NCBI RefSeq assembly: GCF_001029435.1
Contig: NZ_LDOV01000009.1
Span: 62,001-126,000, forward strand
Direction: 5' to 3'
Length of the DNA: 64,000 nt
Source: Photobacterium aphoticum
GTDB taxonomy: Bacteria > Pseudomonadota > Gammaproteobacteria > Enterobacterales > Vibrionaceae
Shown piece after piece: positions 7,037 through 14,516 of the stretch; position 1 is the first letter of the stretch, and each line of letters opens with the position of its first letter. The translations under genes and the position numbers were made by a program. The notes under the pieces were generated by a model that ran no database searches, was not told where the DNA came from, and saw nothing but the letters and a program-made list of their open reading frames with translations.

Positions 7037-8968
7037 ATGTTGCTAAAAAAACACTTCGAGTTGATCGATAAGCCGACCTTTTTCGGGGCGCTCGGTCTAC
7101 TTTTTTCCGTGATTATTCCCTTGATTCTGTTCCCAGAACAGGGGGCGAAATGGATCGCGGTGGCCAAAACCTTCATGACCGACAAGCTCGGTTTCCTCTA
7201 TCTTGCGCTGGGTATCGCTGCGTTTTTCTTTATGGTGTACATCATTTTCTCCGATATCGGCCAGATCAAACTGGGTGATGCGGATGAAAAGCCGGAATTT
7301 AAAACCGCTTCCTGGGCGGCCATGCTGTTTTGTGGCGGCATCGGGGCCAGTATCCTGTACTGGGGTACCATCGAATGGGCGTACTACTACCAGAGTCCAC
7401 CGTTCCAGTTGGCGCCGGGCAGTGAAGAAGCGGTGCGTTGGGCCGCGACTTACGGGATCTTCCACTGGGGTCCGATTGCCTGGGCGATTTACCTGATCCC
7501 TGCAATCCCGATTGCCTACTTCTTTTATGTGCGTAAGCAGCCGGTACTGAAAGTGTCTGCCGCATTGATGCCGGTGATCGGCGAAGCGCGCAGCCACGGT
7601 AAGTGGGGCAAAGTGATCGACGTGTTATTCATCTTCGGTTTGCTTGGCGGTGCGGCAACCACGCTGGGCTTAGCGGCACCGTTGATCAACGAAGGGATCA
7701 GCTACCTGTTTGATGTCCCATCCACAACTACCTCACAAATCGGTGTGTTGCTGCTGTGTACCGCGCTGTTTGCCTACTCCTCCTATAAAGGGATGGATGA
7801 AGGGATCAAGGTGCTCAGTAACATCAACTTCTGGGGCGCATTGGGCTTGCTGGCGTTCGTCCTTATTGCCGGTCCAACCTTGTTTATGCTGGAAACCGGC
7901 TTAGATTCTGTGGGTCGCATGTTGTCAAACTTCTTCGTGATGGCAACCTGGGCAGAGCCATTTGGCGGCTACGGCACCTTTGAAGACACGCATTTCCCGC
8001 AAGACTGGACCATCTTCTACTGGGCGTGGTGGTTAGTGTTCGCACCGAGCATGGGCCTGTTTGTGGCGCGTATTTCTCGCGGCCGTACCATTAAGCAAAT
8101 GGTGTCGGGCTCTATCTTCTTCGGCTCAATGGGCTGTGCGCTGTACTTCATGATTTTGGGTAACTTTGGTCTGTCTTTACAGTTATCTGGCCAGTTAGAT
8201 GTGGTCAGTATTCTGAACAACGAAGGCCCAACCCGTGCGATTTTCATGATTTTGGAACAGTTACCGATGAGCACCATGGTGATCGCGGTGTTCACTATTC
8301 TGTGTATCATCTTTACGGCGACCACATTTGACTCCATTTCTTTCATCTTGGCGTCTGTGGTGCAAAACAACGTGACGGAAGATCCACTGCGTTGGAACCG
8401 TTTGTTCTGGGCCTTCACCTTGTCACTGATGCCATCGATTCTGATGTTTATGGGCGGCTTGGCGACCTTGCAGACGGCTGCGATTGTCGGTGGTTTGCCG
8501 CTGTTGGTGATTGCCGTGATGCTGATGATTTCCGGCGTGAAAGCTGCCACCCTCGACCTGTCTCATCAGGAAGGGTATGTGGATCCGGTGATCAATATTG
8601 AAGAATTCCCCGATGTTGACCCTTGGTCAAAAGAAGGGATGGCAATGGCACAATTTGAGCGTCTGAAAGACGAAGCCGTTGCCGCTGCGGAGGAAGAGCG
8701 CGAAAAACTCAACGCCATTTGGGCATTGAAGAAAGCAATTCGCGCAGACGCCCTTGCGAAAGGCGAATCCGGGATGGAACTGGGCGATGCGCCACAGGAA
8801 CAACTGGATGAAATCCAACGTTTAACCGATGAAGCGATGGCTGCAAAAGCCCATAAGCTACAAGCATCGGAACAAGCGCAGGACGCCCGTAAGCAGTTCA
8901 ATGAACTGATGCGTGCCCGCCTAGAGCAAGAAGCGGCCGACGCAGCAGACCGTGAAGTCAACGCGTAA
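7037..8968 (+). CDS. BCCT-family betaine/carnitine/choline transporter with a long charged C-terminal tail
   Basis: 643 residues. About 12 membrane helices span residues 10-510. G-G-I-G-A-S-I-L-Y-W-G-T-I-E-W-A-Y-Y and the W-A-W-W-L-V-F-A-P-S-M-G-L-F-V-A-R-I-S-R-G-R-T-style motif are diagnostic of BCCT carriers; the first resembles CaiT. The last roughly 120 residues are cytoplasmic, rich in Glu/Ala/Lys and likely coiled coil, much longer than in CaiT (504 residues in all); such tails sense osmotic stress in some BCCTs. AAGGAG sits 7 bases before the ATG. The gene is divergent from lysW and ends at a strong terminator. Substrate is not determined. Confidence 0.88.
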   Translation: MLLKKHFELIDKPTFFGALGLLFSVIIPLILFPEQGAKWIAVAKTFMTDKLGFLYLALGIAAFFFMVYIIFSDIGQIKLGDADEKPEFKTASWAAMLFCGGIGASILYWGTIEWAYYYQSPPFQLAPGSEEAVRWAATYGIFHWGPIAWAIYLIPAIPIAYFFYVRKQPVLKVSAALMPVIGEARSHGKWGKVIDVLFIFGLLGGAATTLGLAAPLINEGISYLFDVPSTTTSQIGVLLLCTALFAYSSYKGMDEGIKVLSNINFWGALGLLAFVLIAGPTLFMLETGLDSVGRMLSNFFVMATWAEPFGGYGTFEDTHFPQDWTIFYWAWWLVFAPSMGLFVARISRGRTIKQMVSGSIFFGSMGCALYFMILGNFGLSLQLSGQLDVVSILNNEGPTRAIFMILEQLPMSTMVIAVFTILCIIFTATTFDSISFILASVVQNNVTEDPLRWNRLFWAFTLSLMPSILMFMGGLATLQTAAIVGGLPLLVIAVMLMISGVKAATLDLSHQEGYVDPVINIEEFPDVDPWSKEGMAMAQFERLKDEAVAAAEEEREKLNAIWALKKAIRADALAKGESGMELGDAPQEQLDEIQRLTDEAMAAKAHKLQASEQAQDARKQFNELMRARLEQEAADAADREVNA

Positions 8969-9082
8969 GAAACCGCGAGGAGCGGTCAGGGAGTGACTGC
9001 TCACCGTCAGTGTTGATCATGCATTGTGCTTGGTAAGAAAAGAAAGTCAGACAATAAAACGATGCCATGACATCGACACAAA

Positions 9083-9107
9083 GCCGCCCGCAAGGGCGGT
9101 TTTTTTT
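9083..9107 (+). terminator. Intrinsic terminator of the BCCT gene
   Basis: CCGCCC-GCAA-GGGCGG followed by eight T residues, about 115 bp after the BCCT stop. Confidence 0.9.
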
Positions 9108-9169
9108 GCTTATTTACACCATCAAGAAATGCGATCTGAATTGGTTTTTTAGATGATGCTGATATTAGA

Positions 9170-10495
9170 TTGCTATTTTTATTCATAGGTATATCCAGAA
9201 ACCCTAAACAACTGCTAACAGGTTTATCTCATGACGATAAATTAGCGCCAATATCACAATCACCTTATTGGCGAGGAGTAACGTTGGCACTTTTTGGCGA
9301 TCCCATTGCTGAAGCTAAATTCTATCGGATGCGAATTATTGATGGGTTAGGTCGCTGCTACCTCATCACTCCCCGCAATCGAAGAATACATATTGACGAT
9401 CAATCCCCGTTAATGCAGTACCAAAACAAATATTGGGCTAAGCATTTGCTTCAAAGTCACAGTACTCGCTGGGGATATCCTTTTGACCTCCCCATGTTGT
9501 ACCACCGTCTGTGTTATAAGCCACTTCAGCACCATATTCCTAAACAGGCAATGCTCGAAGAATTAAGCGACAGGATGATGCAGGGTGAGTTACTTGTTTA
9601 TCTTGTTGATAATTTTATCCCCCCTCCCCCCCAGGGAAGTCGAGTTAACATTTCTGCCGCCACTCCTGCACCTCAAACGCAGGCCGTGATGGCGGCACCA
9701 CCTGAAAGAAAAACAAAAAGCCTTCCTCAAGTAGGTAGGCAAGTCTCAGTATCGCAAGAAAAAATGGTTGAGGTGCCGAGTTTCGATTTGGCGGAGGCGA
9801 TTGCTAATCCTGCGTCACAAGGTATTACTCCAGTAAATATTGATCCTGTATCAATGGGGGTAGAGAGTGCAATAGACATTGCAGAAGCAGCACAGGACTT
9901 TATCACCAATCCTTCATTAGCTGGTGGGGCGGCATTAGCTGCATCACTTATCCCTGGGAAAATTGCAGATAAAGCTCTAGATAAGGTAAAAATATCAAAA
10001 ATTACTCCTGAAAGTGTAGTGCGCTATGATGATTATTTTGAGTCTGAGCTAAATTATAAAGGACATAGGAAATCTCATATTAAAGGAGACTATTTAAGGC
10101 CAGCCAATCCTTTAGGCGACATTACAATTCAACAGCATATTCGTGGTTCAGAGCCAAAAAAGAGTGACAGTCAGTATACATCAACAATTGCTATTTCAGA
10201 TGGTGTTCAAGCAAAGTATTATGGTAAAAATGAAATATTAATTGACACTCGAAAGCTCCAAGATGATATAGATGCTGGTAAAGTTAATGATGTTGAAATT
10301 ATACCGCCAGAGATAGTTCAGAGTGAATTGAAAAGTAAAATAATAAAAGCGCAGAAAATGTATGATTTACACCCTAGTCCTAATAATTTAGACAAACTTA
10401 TACGAGCTGAGGTGGATTTAGAGCATGCAATAAGAGATAATGAGTGCTTAATAAAAGGTTGTGTGCATAAAAAGTATATAAAGGTGGTTGAGTGA
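9170..10495 (+). CDS. Polymorphic toxin with possible ADP-ribosyltransferase-like C-terminal domain
   Basis: 441 residues if begun at TTG 9,170; a stop lies upstream at 9,137, no ATG intervenes and no good ribosome site is visible, so the start is uncertain. Residues 1-150 form an unrecognised domain; 151-200 are a Pro/Ala/Gln linker; 235-275 contain a hydrophobic S-L-I-P-G-K segment of the kind seen just before toxin tips. The tip (about 280-441) has H-I-R-G (Arg325), Y-T-S-T-I (336-340) and an I-I-P-P-E segment, which loosely follow the R / S-T-S / E order of ART toxins. Composition is AT-rich, most strongly at the tip. The next gene overlaps the stop and is probably immunity. Toxin status is likely; the ART call is weak. 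Confidence 0.6.
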   Translation: MLFLFIGISRNPKQLLTGLSHDDKLAPISQSPYWRGVTLALFGDPIAEAKFYRMRIIDGLGRCYLITPRNRRIHIDDQSPLMQYQNKYWAKHLLQSHSTRWGYPFDLPMLYHRLCYKPLQHHIPKQAMLEELSDRMMQGELLVYLVDNFIPPPPQGSRVNISAATPAPQTQAVMAAPPERKTKSLPQVGRQVSVSQEKMVEVPSFDLAEAIANPASQGITPVNIDPVSMGVESAIDIAEAAQDFITNPSLAGGAALAASLIPGKIADKALDKVKISKITPESVVRYDDYFESELNYKGHRKSHIKGDYLRPANPLGDITIQQHIRGSEPKKSDSQYTSTIAISDGVQAKYYGKNEILIDTRKLQDDIDAGKVNDVEIIPPEIVQSELKSKIIKAQKMYDLHPSPNNLDKLIRAEVDLEHAIRDNECLIKGCVHKKYIKVVE

Positions 10496-11151
10496 GCGGG
10501 GTTAAAAATATTTTAGGGGATTCGGTATACAGTATTCTTTATTGTCATTATGACCGGAATGGTAATTACATTGATGACATGGAGGATGTTTTATATTGTG
10601 CTGATGAGGATATTTTACCAAGTAAAGTTAGTGAGCTTATTGATTTAGTTTCATTTGATAAACATGAAACAAGTATTCTTAAATCGATTGAAGCATCAAA
10701 GATTTTATCTGCTTGGGGAGTGAAAAATGGAATCGATTACTTCTTGTTTTATATTGATAATGGGTTTTATTTAGATTGTGTAATTTCACCAAATAGGTTG
10801 AACTCACAAAAGGATGATATATTTGAGGAGATTTTGTATTCTTGCTTTAAATATTATGCTAGATATGCAGAGAGGGAGTTTAATCAAAATGGTAAAGTAG
10901 GTGGTAATTTGTCATTAACAGCGAGAGCAGAGATAAAGCCATTAATTGATAAAATTATTTCTCTAGTTGGTATCGTTAATATTGATATTACTTATCTGTT
11001 AAGAATGCTTGATGCGTATAATTGGTTGGATTTTGAGGAATCTTTAAAACATTTATTAACGCTGCTTAGTGAAAGTCATGATTCAAATAAAAAGTTGAAT
11101 GTTAATAAATTAAGCGTTTTACTTGAGAAATGGTCTGGTAGGAGATGTTAG
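10492..11151 (+). CDS. Hypothetical protein, candidate immunity protein
   Basis: 219 residues from a GTG that overlaps the TGA of the preceding toxin (GTGA), which implies translational coupling. The protein is acidic and the DNA very AT-rich, with no signal peptide or recognisable domain. A short gene coupled to the tip of a polymorphic toxin is the usual place for an immunity gene. The function is inferred from position. Confidence 0.6.
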   Translation: MSGVKNILGDSVYSILYCHYDRNGNYIDDMEDVLYCADEDILPSKVSELIDLVSFDKHETSILKSIEASKILSAWGVKNGIDYFLFYIDNGFYLDCVISPNRLNSQKDDIFEEILYSCFKYYARYAEREFNQNGKVGGNLSLTARAEIKPLIDKIISLVGIVNIDITYLLRMLDAYNWLDFEESLKHLLTLLSESHDSNKKLNVNKLSVLLEKWSGRRC

Positions 11152-11230
11152 ATATAGAATATAAATGATGTAGTGTAGATAGTATGGATTAATGTTGATA
11201 TTCATCAATTTTTGTCGTGTAAAGAATTAT

Positions 11231-11433
11231 TGAAAAAGTCCTCCACCAGTCGGAAACGGAGAAAATAGATGGCGAGGAATAATTTGGTCTAAGAAAGGAA
11301 ACCCAAGAACAAGTTTTCTAAGTGACTGATAATTTGAGTTCAAGGAGACCTTAACTTGCAGCAAATAATACATATGCACGGTAAGATGTGCATTTAAGAT
11401 AATGCAAAAAATATGTCGAAGAGGTGAGATTGT
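11231..11433 (-). ncRNA. Candidate small RNA, copy A of twin structured element
   Basis: About 75-80% identical by eye to copy B. Read on the minus strand, it ends in a stem (TCCTC / GAGGA, with inner CCA / TGG) followed by TTTTT, like an intrinsic terminator. Two internal hairpins are shared with copy B: 11,335-11,358 (TGAGTT-C-AAGG / CCTT-AACTTG as written on +) and 11,374-11,393 (ATGCAC / GTGCAT). Differences between the copies mostly keep base pairs through G-T wobble. A CGATA motif lies just upstream of both 5' ends. The RNA is unidentified; a non-transcribed mobile repeat is the main alternative. Confidence 0.45.
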
Positions 11434-11585
11434 CCCCTATCGTGGACAATTGACGATAGTAGTGAAATGGATCCAGCAACAACGATGAGCAATACCATTG
11501 AGTACGTCTATAGATATTTAATCTTTAGCATTATTTGGGGCAATATGGTGAAGAATCATGACTCCCAGAAAATAAAGCCTTTATC

Positions 11586-11790
11586 AAAAAAAAGTCCCCC
11601 GCCAGTCGGCAACTGAGCAAATAGACTGTGAGGGACAATTGGGTTCTAAGGAAGGAAACCCAAGAACAAGTTTTCTAAGTTACTGACAATTCGAGTTCAA
11701 GGAGATCTTAACTCGCGGCAGATAATACAGAAGTGCGGTGGGGCGTGCATTTCAGATAATGCGCAAAATATGTCGAAGAGGTGAGTTTGT
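11586..11790 (-). ncRNA. Candidate small RNA, copy B of twin structured element
   Basis: On the minus strand the 3' end is a stem GTCCC / GGGAC with inner CAGTC / GACTG followed by eight T residues, a good intrinsic terminator. Internal hairpins lie at 11,692-11,715 (CGAGTT-C-AAGG / TCTT-AACTCG) and 11,731-11,750. Upstream on the minus strand is GATAAT, five of six to a -10, near a conserved CGATA. Unpaired CU-rich stretches (CACCTCTTC, TTCCTTCC) could act as anti-Shine-Dalgarno seeds, but that is inference. Confidence 0.5.
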
Positions 11791-11924
11791 GTCATTATCG
11801 AGGGTGATGGGCGAAGATGTAGACAAAAGTGATAGCTGGTAATGATGCAATCTTAGAGTGCAATACTCGCAATATTTTGCAGGCCGCGTATGATCAACGT
11901 TTTGTTTTCACAGGATGTTTTATC

Positions 11925-12380
11925 GTGAAAAAAGTTATAGCGCCGCTTGTTTTTACCCTCCTTGCCGGTTGTTCGGCCTCTACCAACCTCGATGCCACCC
12001 AAAAAGATGTCTCTATTCAGGTGAATGATAAAGCCCCGTTGACGATCGATGCGATGACGGAGCAGACCTATTCCACCACCAGTTTTGGTCAGTACCGTTT
12101 TAAATTGGAAGCGGACGGCCATGAACCGATGTACGGTGTGATGCCACTGAAATTTAATGGTGGTTACCTTGCTGCAGATATTCTCTTTTTTGCTCCTGCT
12201 ATGTTTTTTAATCTGCGCGAAGTCTTCCCTTACTACCAGTTCGACCTAGAGAAAAACGAGATCCGCTATAAGAAAAACGCCGGTGATCTGTGGCAGGTAT
12301 ACACACCGACAGAAGCTGAAATTCAACGTGCAAAAGCGTACTTTGAAAAGCGTGATAACTATGTGTTAAAAGCGCAGTAA
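11925..12380 (+). CDS. Small lipoprotein of unknown function
   Basis: 151 residues from GTG 11,925, preceded by CAGGA about 10 bases upstream; a longer in-frame start at 11,829 would hide the signal peptide. The signal is M-K-K-V-I-A-P-L-V-F-T-L-L-A-G-C with a lipobox L-A-G-C and Ser next, so it is probably outer-membrane sorted. A mature domain of about 100 residues has a Y-x-F-K-L-E-A-D-G-H-E-P pattern and a hydrophobic stretch (L-A-A-D-I-L-F-F-A-P-A-M-F-F), and ends in a charged helix. The family is not recognised; it stands alone between the RNA repeats and a terminator. Confidence 0.7.
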   Translation: MKKVIAPLVFTLLAGCSASTNLDATQKDVSIQVNDKAPLTIDAMTEQTYSTTSFGQYRFKLEADGHEPMYGVMPLKFNGGYLAADILFFAPAMFFNLREVFPYYQFDLEKNEIRYKKNAGDLWQVYTPTEAEIQRAKAYFEKRDNYVLKAQ

Positions 12381-12430
12381 GTAATGAAGCACAATCAATT
12401 AAAATTGAAAGTTAATTGATTCATGCATAA

Positions 12431-12457
12431 TAAAACCGTCTGGTAAGGCGGTTTTAT
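12431..12457 (+). terminator. Intrinsic terminator of the first lipoprotein gene
   Basis: TAAAACCGTC-TGGTAA-GGCGGTTTTATT, an A/T-flanked hairpin. Its sequence resembles the terminator at 13,086-13,110, including the CTGGT-AGG loop region. Confidence 0.8.
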
Positions 12458-12680
12458 TATATTGAATAATATGATTTTAAATGACTTTACTGAAATCTTA
12501 AATTTAATATATGTTAGTCATATTCGTTATAATTATTGGTTGTACAGATAAGTCTCTGATATTGTTGAGTTTAACGGTTTTGCAGATGGCTCTCGTTAAT
12601 ACTTTAAAAGCATAATTAAACTTGTTAAATTGATATGTTTATAGATAATAAATTCATTGAAAATTAATGGATTATTTAAA

Positions 12681-12986
12681 GTGCTTAAAAAAATTGTTTT
12701 TGCTAGTGCAGTGTTGATGGCTTTAACTGGTTGTTCATCAGTTGTTGGTGTAGTTCGCGATAAAAATACATCAACACCTATTTCATCTGCTACTGTTACG
12801 GTGATGCGAACATCTACTTCGACACTAACTGACGCTGTTGGTCATTATGCACTTTCAGGGATGTTTATACCCGGTGATACGATGATGATTAATGCTCCTG
12901 GTTATAATATCTATACAGGGACATTGAGAAAGGGTGTAGGTACCGAGTTTATTGATGTTGATTTAGTACCCAAAAACGACAAATGA
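12681..12986 (+). CDS. Small lipoprotein with carboxypeptidase-regulatory-like (CarboxypepD_reg) fold
   Basis: 101 residues from GTG 12,681 (a TTG at 12,657 would add eight residues; neither has a strong ribosome site). Signal peptide with lipobox L-T-G-C followed by Ser-Ser. The rest has the pattern G-V-V-R-D ... P-I-S-S-A-T-V-T-V ... T-D-A-V-G-H-Y-A-L-S-G ... A-P-G-Y, a transthyretin-like beta sandwich typical of CarboxypepD_reg domains. The DNA is AT-rich like the preceding island. Role unknown, perhaps envelope binding. Confidence 0.65.
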   Translation: MLKKIVFASAVLMALTGCSSVVGVVRDKNTSTPISSATVTVMRTSTSTLTDAVGHYALSGMFIPGDTMMINAPGYNIYTGTLRKGVGTEFIDVDLVPKNDK

Positions 12987-13085
12987 TGATTTAAAGTGAA
13001 TTATGACAAGTCATTAAATGTATGATGAGTTGCCATGATTTATTTATCATTACGATATCTGATAGATAATGTACGATGAATTAAA

Positions 13086-13110
13086 GACCGCCTGGTTAGG
13101 CGGTTTTTTT
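13086..13110. terminator. Terminator between lipoprotein gene and malY
   Basis: ACCGCC-TGGTTA-GGCGGT followed by seven T residues on the plus strand; convergent with malY, whose stop is 33 bp away. Confidence 0.85.
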
Positions 13111-13142
13111 GTGGGTGATAGAAAGAGAGGGGTACGTGTTGC

Positions 13143-14315
13143 TTAACCTTTCAGCTGCCTAATCGCGCCCACCAACGCATTTACACCGGCTTCGACTTTG
13201 CTGCGTGGGCAACCCACATTCAGGCGTACGTAGCCTTTTCCTTCCGGGCCGTAAGTGTCGCCACGCATAATTGCTACTTTATAGTCTTTGATCAGCACCT
13301 GTTGCAGCGCATCCATATCGATGTTGAGTGGGTTAAGATCAATCCACGCCAAATAGGTGCCTTCCGGGACTTGATAGCCAATCTCTGGGTAGTGGCTATT
13401 TAATTGTTCTGCCACGAAGGTCAGGTTCTGATGCAGGTACTCTTTCAAAGCATCTAACCACTCACCGCCGTTGTTGTAAGCCGCGATATGGGCAATCACC
13501 CCTAAGATGGACGGGGAAGACAAACCATGCGCGGCTTTGAGCTGAGTCAGGTAGGCCGCACGGTCGGCGTCATCGGCAATGATGGCATATGCGCCTGTCA
13601 GCGCTGGAATGTTGAAAGACTTAGAGCCTGAGCTGACGATGGCCCAATGGGGATCCATCGCCACCTGCGACCAGGGAATGTACGCTTTAAACGCCATGTC
13701 CATATGAATGTCGTCAGAAATTACCTTCACACTGTGTTGATGACAAATGTGCGCCATGCGTGTCAGTTCGTCTTCTCGCCATACACGGCCCGTCGGGTTG
13801 TGTGGGCTGCACAGCAATAGCACTTTACAGTCAGGTCGCGCCGCTTGTGCTTCAAATTGTGCCCAGTCAATGGCATAGCCGTCAGCCGTTTTCAACAGCG
13901 GGCTGGCCAGCAACGCGCGCTGGTTCGCGGCCAGCATATTGCCAAAGGCATCGTAAGCCGGAGTGTGAATGAGTACGCCTTCCCCCGGAGCGGTCCATTG
14001 GTTCACGAGTTGCGCGACCATGTAAATGACCGATGGGCCATACACCAACGTTTCTGGATTTAACGCAGTGCGGTAGCGGTTAGCAAACCAGCCGGTGATT
14101 GCGTGTTTAAAATCATCGTGGTTCCAGCGGCTGTAGCCTAAAACGCCGTGAGTTAAGCGTTGTTGTAAGGCTTCAAGGATGCAGGGCGCGGTTTCAAAAT
14201 CCATATCGGAAATGGTGAACGGCAATAAATCGGCTTCCCCGAAGCGATCTTGCACATAATCCCACTGCGTGCAGTAGGTGCCGTAGCGGTTAACCGGTGT
14301 GGAAAAATCAAACAT
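13143..14315 (-). CDS. malY: MalY, PLP-dependent cystathionine beta-lyase / maltose regulon modulator
   Basis: 390 residues from ATG 14,315, which matches the E. coli MalY N-terminus (M-F-D-F-S) and has AGAGGTTGTT before it; longer in-frame starts are unlikely. It is a fold-type I aminotransferase-like enzyme that cleaves C-S bonds and in E. coli also antagonises MalT. The PLP lysine is Lys232 in S-G-S-K-S-F-N-I-P-A-L-T-G; C-S-P-H-N-P-T-G and V-Y-G-P-S-V-I-Y-M-V are conserved. One odd change is S-D-D-I-H-M-D where E. coli has S-D-E-I-H. It follows malX after 201 bp that hold two strong hairpins, so its level may be tuned separately. Confidence 0.95.
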   Translation of the reverse strand: MFDFSTPVNRYGTYCTQWDYVQDRFGEADLLPFTISDMDFETAPCILEALQQRLTHGVLGYSRWNHDDFKHAITGWFANRYRTALNPETLVYGPSVIYMVAQLVNQWTAPGEGVLIHTPAYDAFGNMLAANQRALLASPLLKTADGYAIDWAQFEAQAARPDCKVLLLCSPHNPTGRVWREDELTRMAHICHQHSVKVISDDIHMDMAFKAYIPWSQVAMDPHWAIVSSGSKSFNIPALTGAYAIIADDADRAAYLTQLKAAHGLSSPSILGVIAHIAAYNNGGEWLDALKEYLHQNLTFVAEQLNSHYPEIGYQVPEGTYLAWIDLNPLNIDMDALQQVLIKDYKVAIMRGDTYGPEGKGYVRLNVGCPRSKVEAGVNALVGAIRQLKG

Positions 14316-14425
14316 AACAACCTCTGTAAAACATGGTGCGGATTCAGCGATGATATTCTTATCGCGGTCGTGAATCGGCATAAAACGGCGAGTTGGTCGC
14401 GTATTGGGTACGGTGTTGCCAACAT

Positions 14426-14465
14426 CTATCGCACTGGACGTTGGCGTCAATGCCCAGTGCGATAG
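14426..14465. repeat. 12-bp inverted-repeat hairpin between malX and malY
   Basis: CTATCGCACTGG and CCAGTGCGATAG are perfect complements around a 16-base loop. Neither side has a T-tract; it could stabilise or process the malX mRNA. Confidence 0.8.
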
Positions 14466-14476
14466 GAAGGGAGCAA

Positions 14477-14500
14477 AACGGGAAGCTATCGCTTCCCGTT
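14477..14500 (-). terminator. Intercistronic terminator-like hairpin after malX
   Basis: AACGGGAAGC-TATC-GCTTCCCGTT, 17 bp after the malX stop. On the minus strand the hairpin is followed by TTGCTCCC, only a short T run, so termination is probably partial and would lower malY relative to malX. Confidence 0.6.
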
Positions 14501-14516
14501 ATATTTTGTGTGGTAT

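Larger units (their letters stand above)
11152..11924. other. Long intergenic region carrying two diverged copies of a ~200-nt structured element
   Basis: No convincing protein gene is seen. A 49-codon frame at 11,467-11,616 lacks a ribosome site. Most of the region is the repeat described separately (copies at 11,231-11,433 and 11,586-11,790), offset by about 356 bp. Confidence 0.7.

Noticed and set aside
8017..8550. 177-codon frame antisense to the BCCT gene
   Set aside because: It lies wholly within a well-supported coding region on the other strand, has no ribosome site and a low-complexity composition.
9080..11160. Integron cassette with attC sites
   Set aside because: The repeats do not show the paired R/L boxes or the conserved GTTRRRY core in the right arrangement, and no integrase is present.
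11402..11605. Short frames crossing the twin element, for example a peptide starting M-Q-K-I-C-R-R-G-E in copy A and M-R-K-I-C-R-R-G-E in copy B
   Set aside because: Frames diverge immediately after the shared ATATGTCGAAGAGGTGAG and lack ribosome sites; the shared bases are better explained by the repeat.
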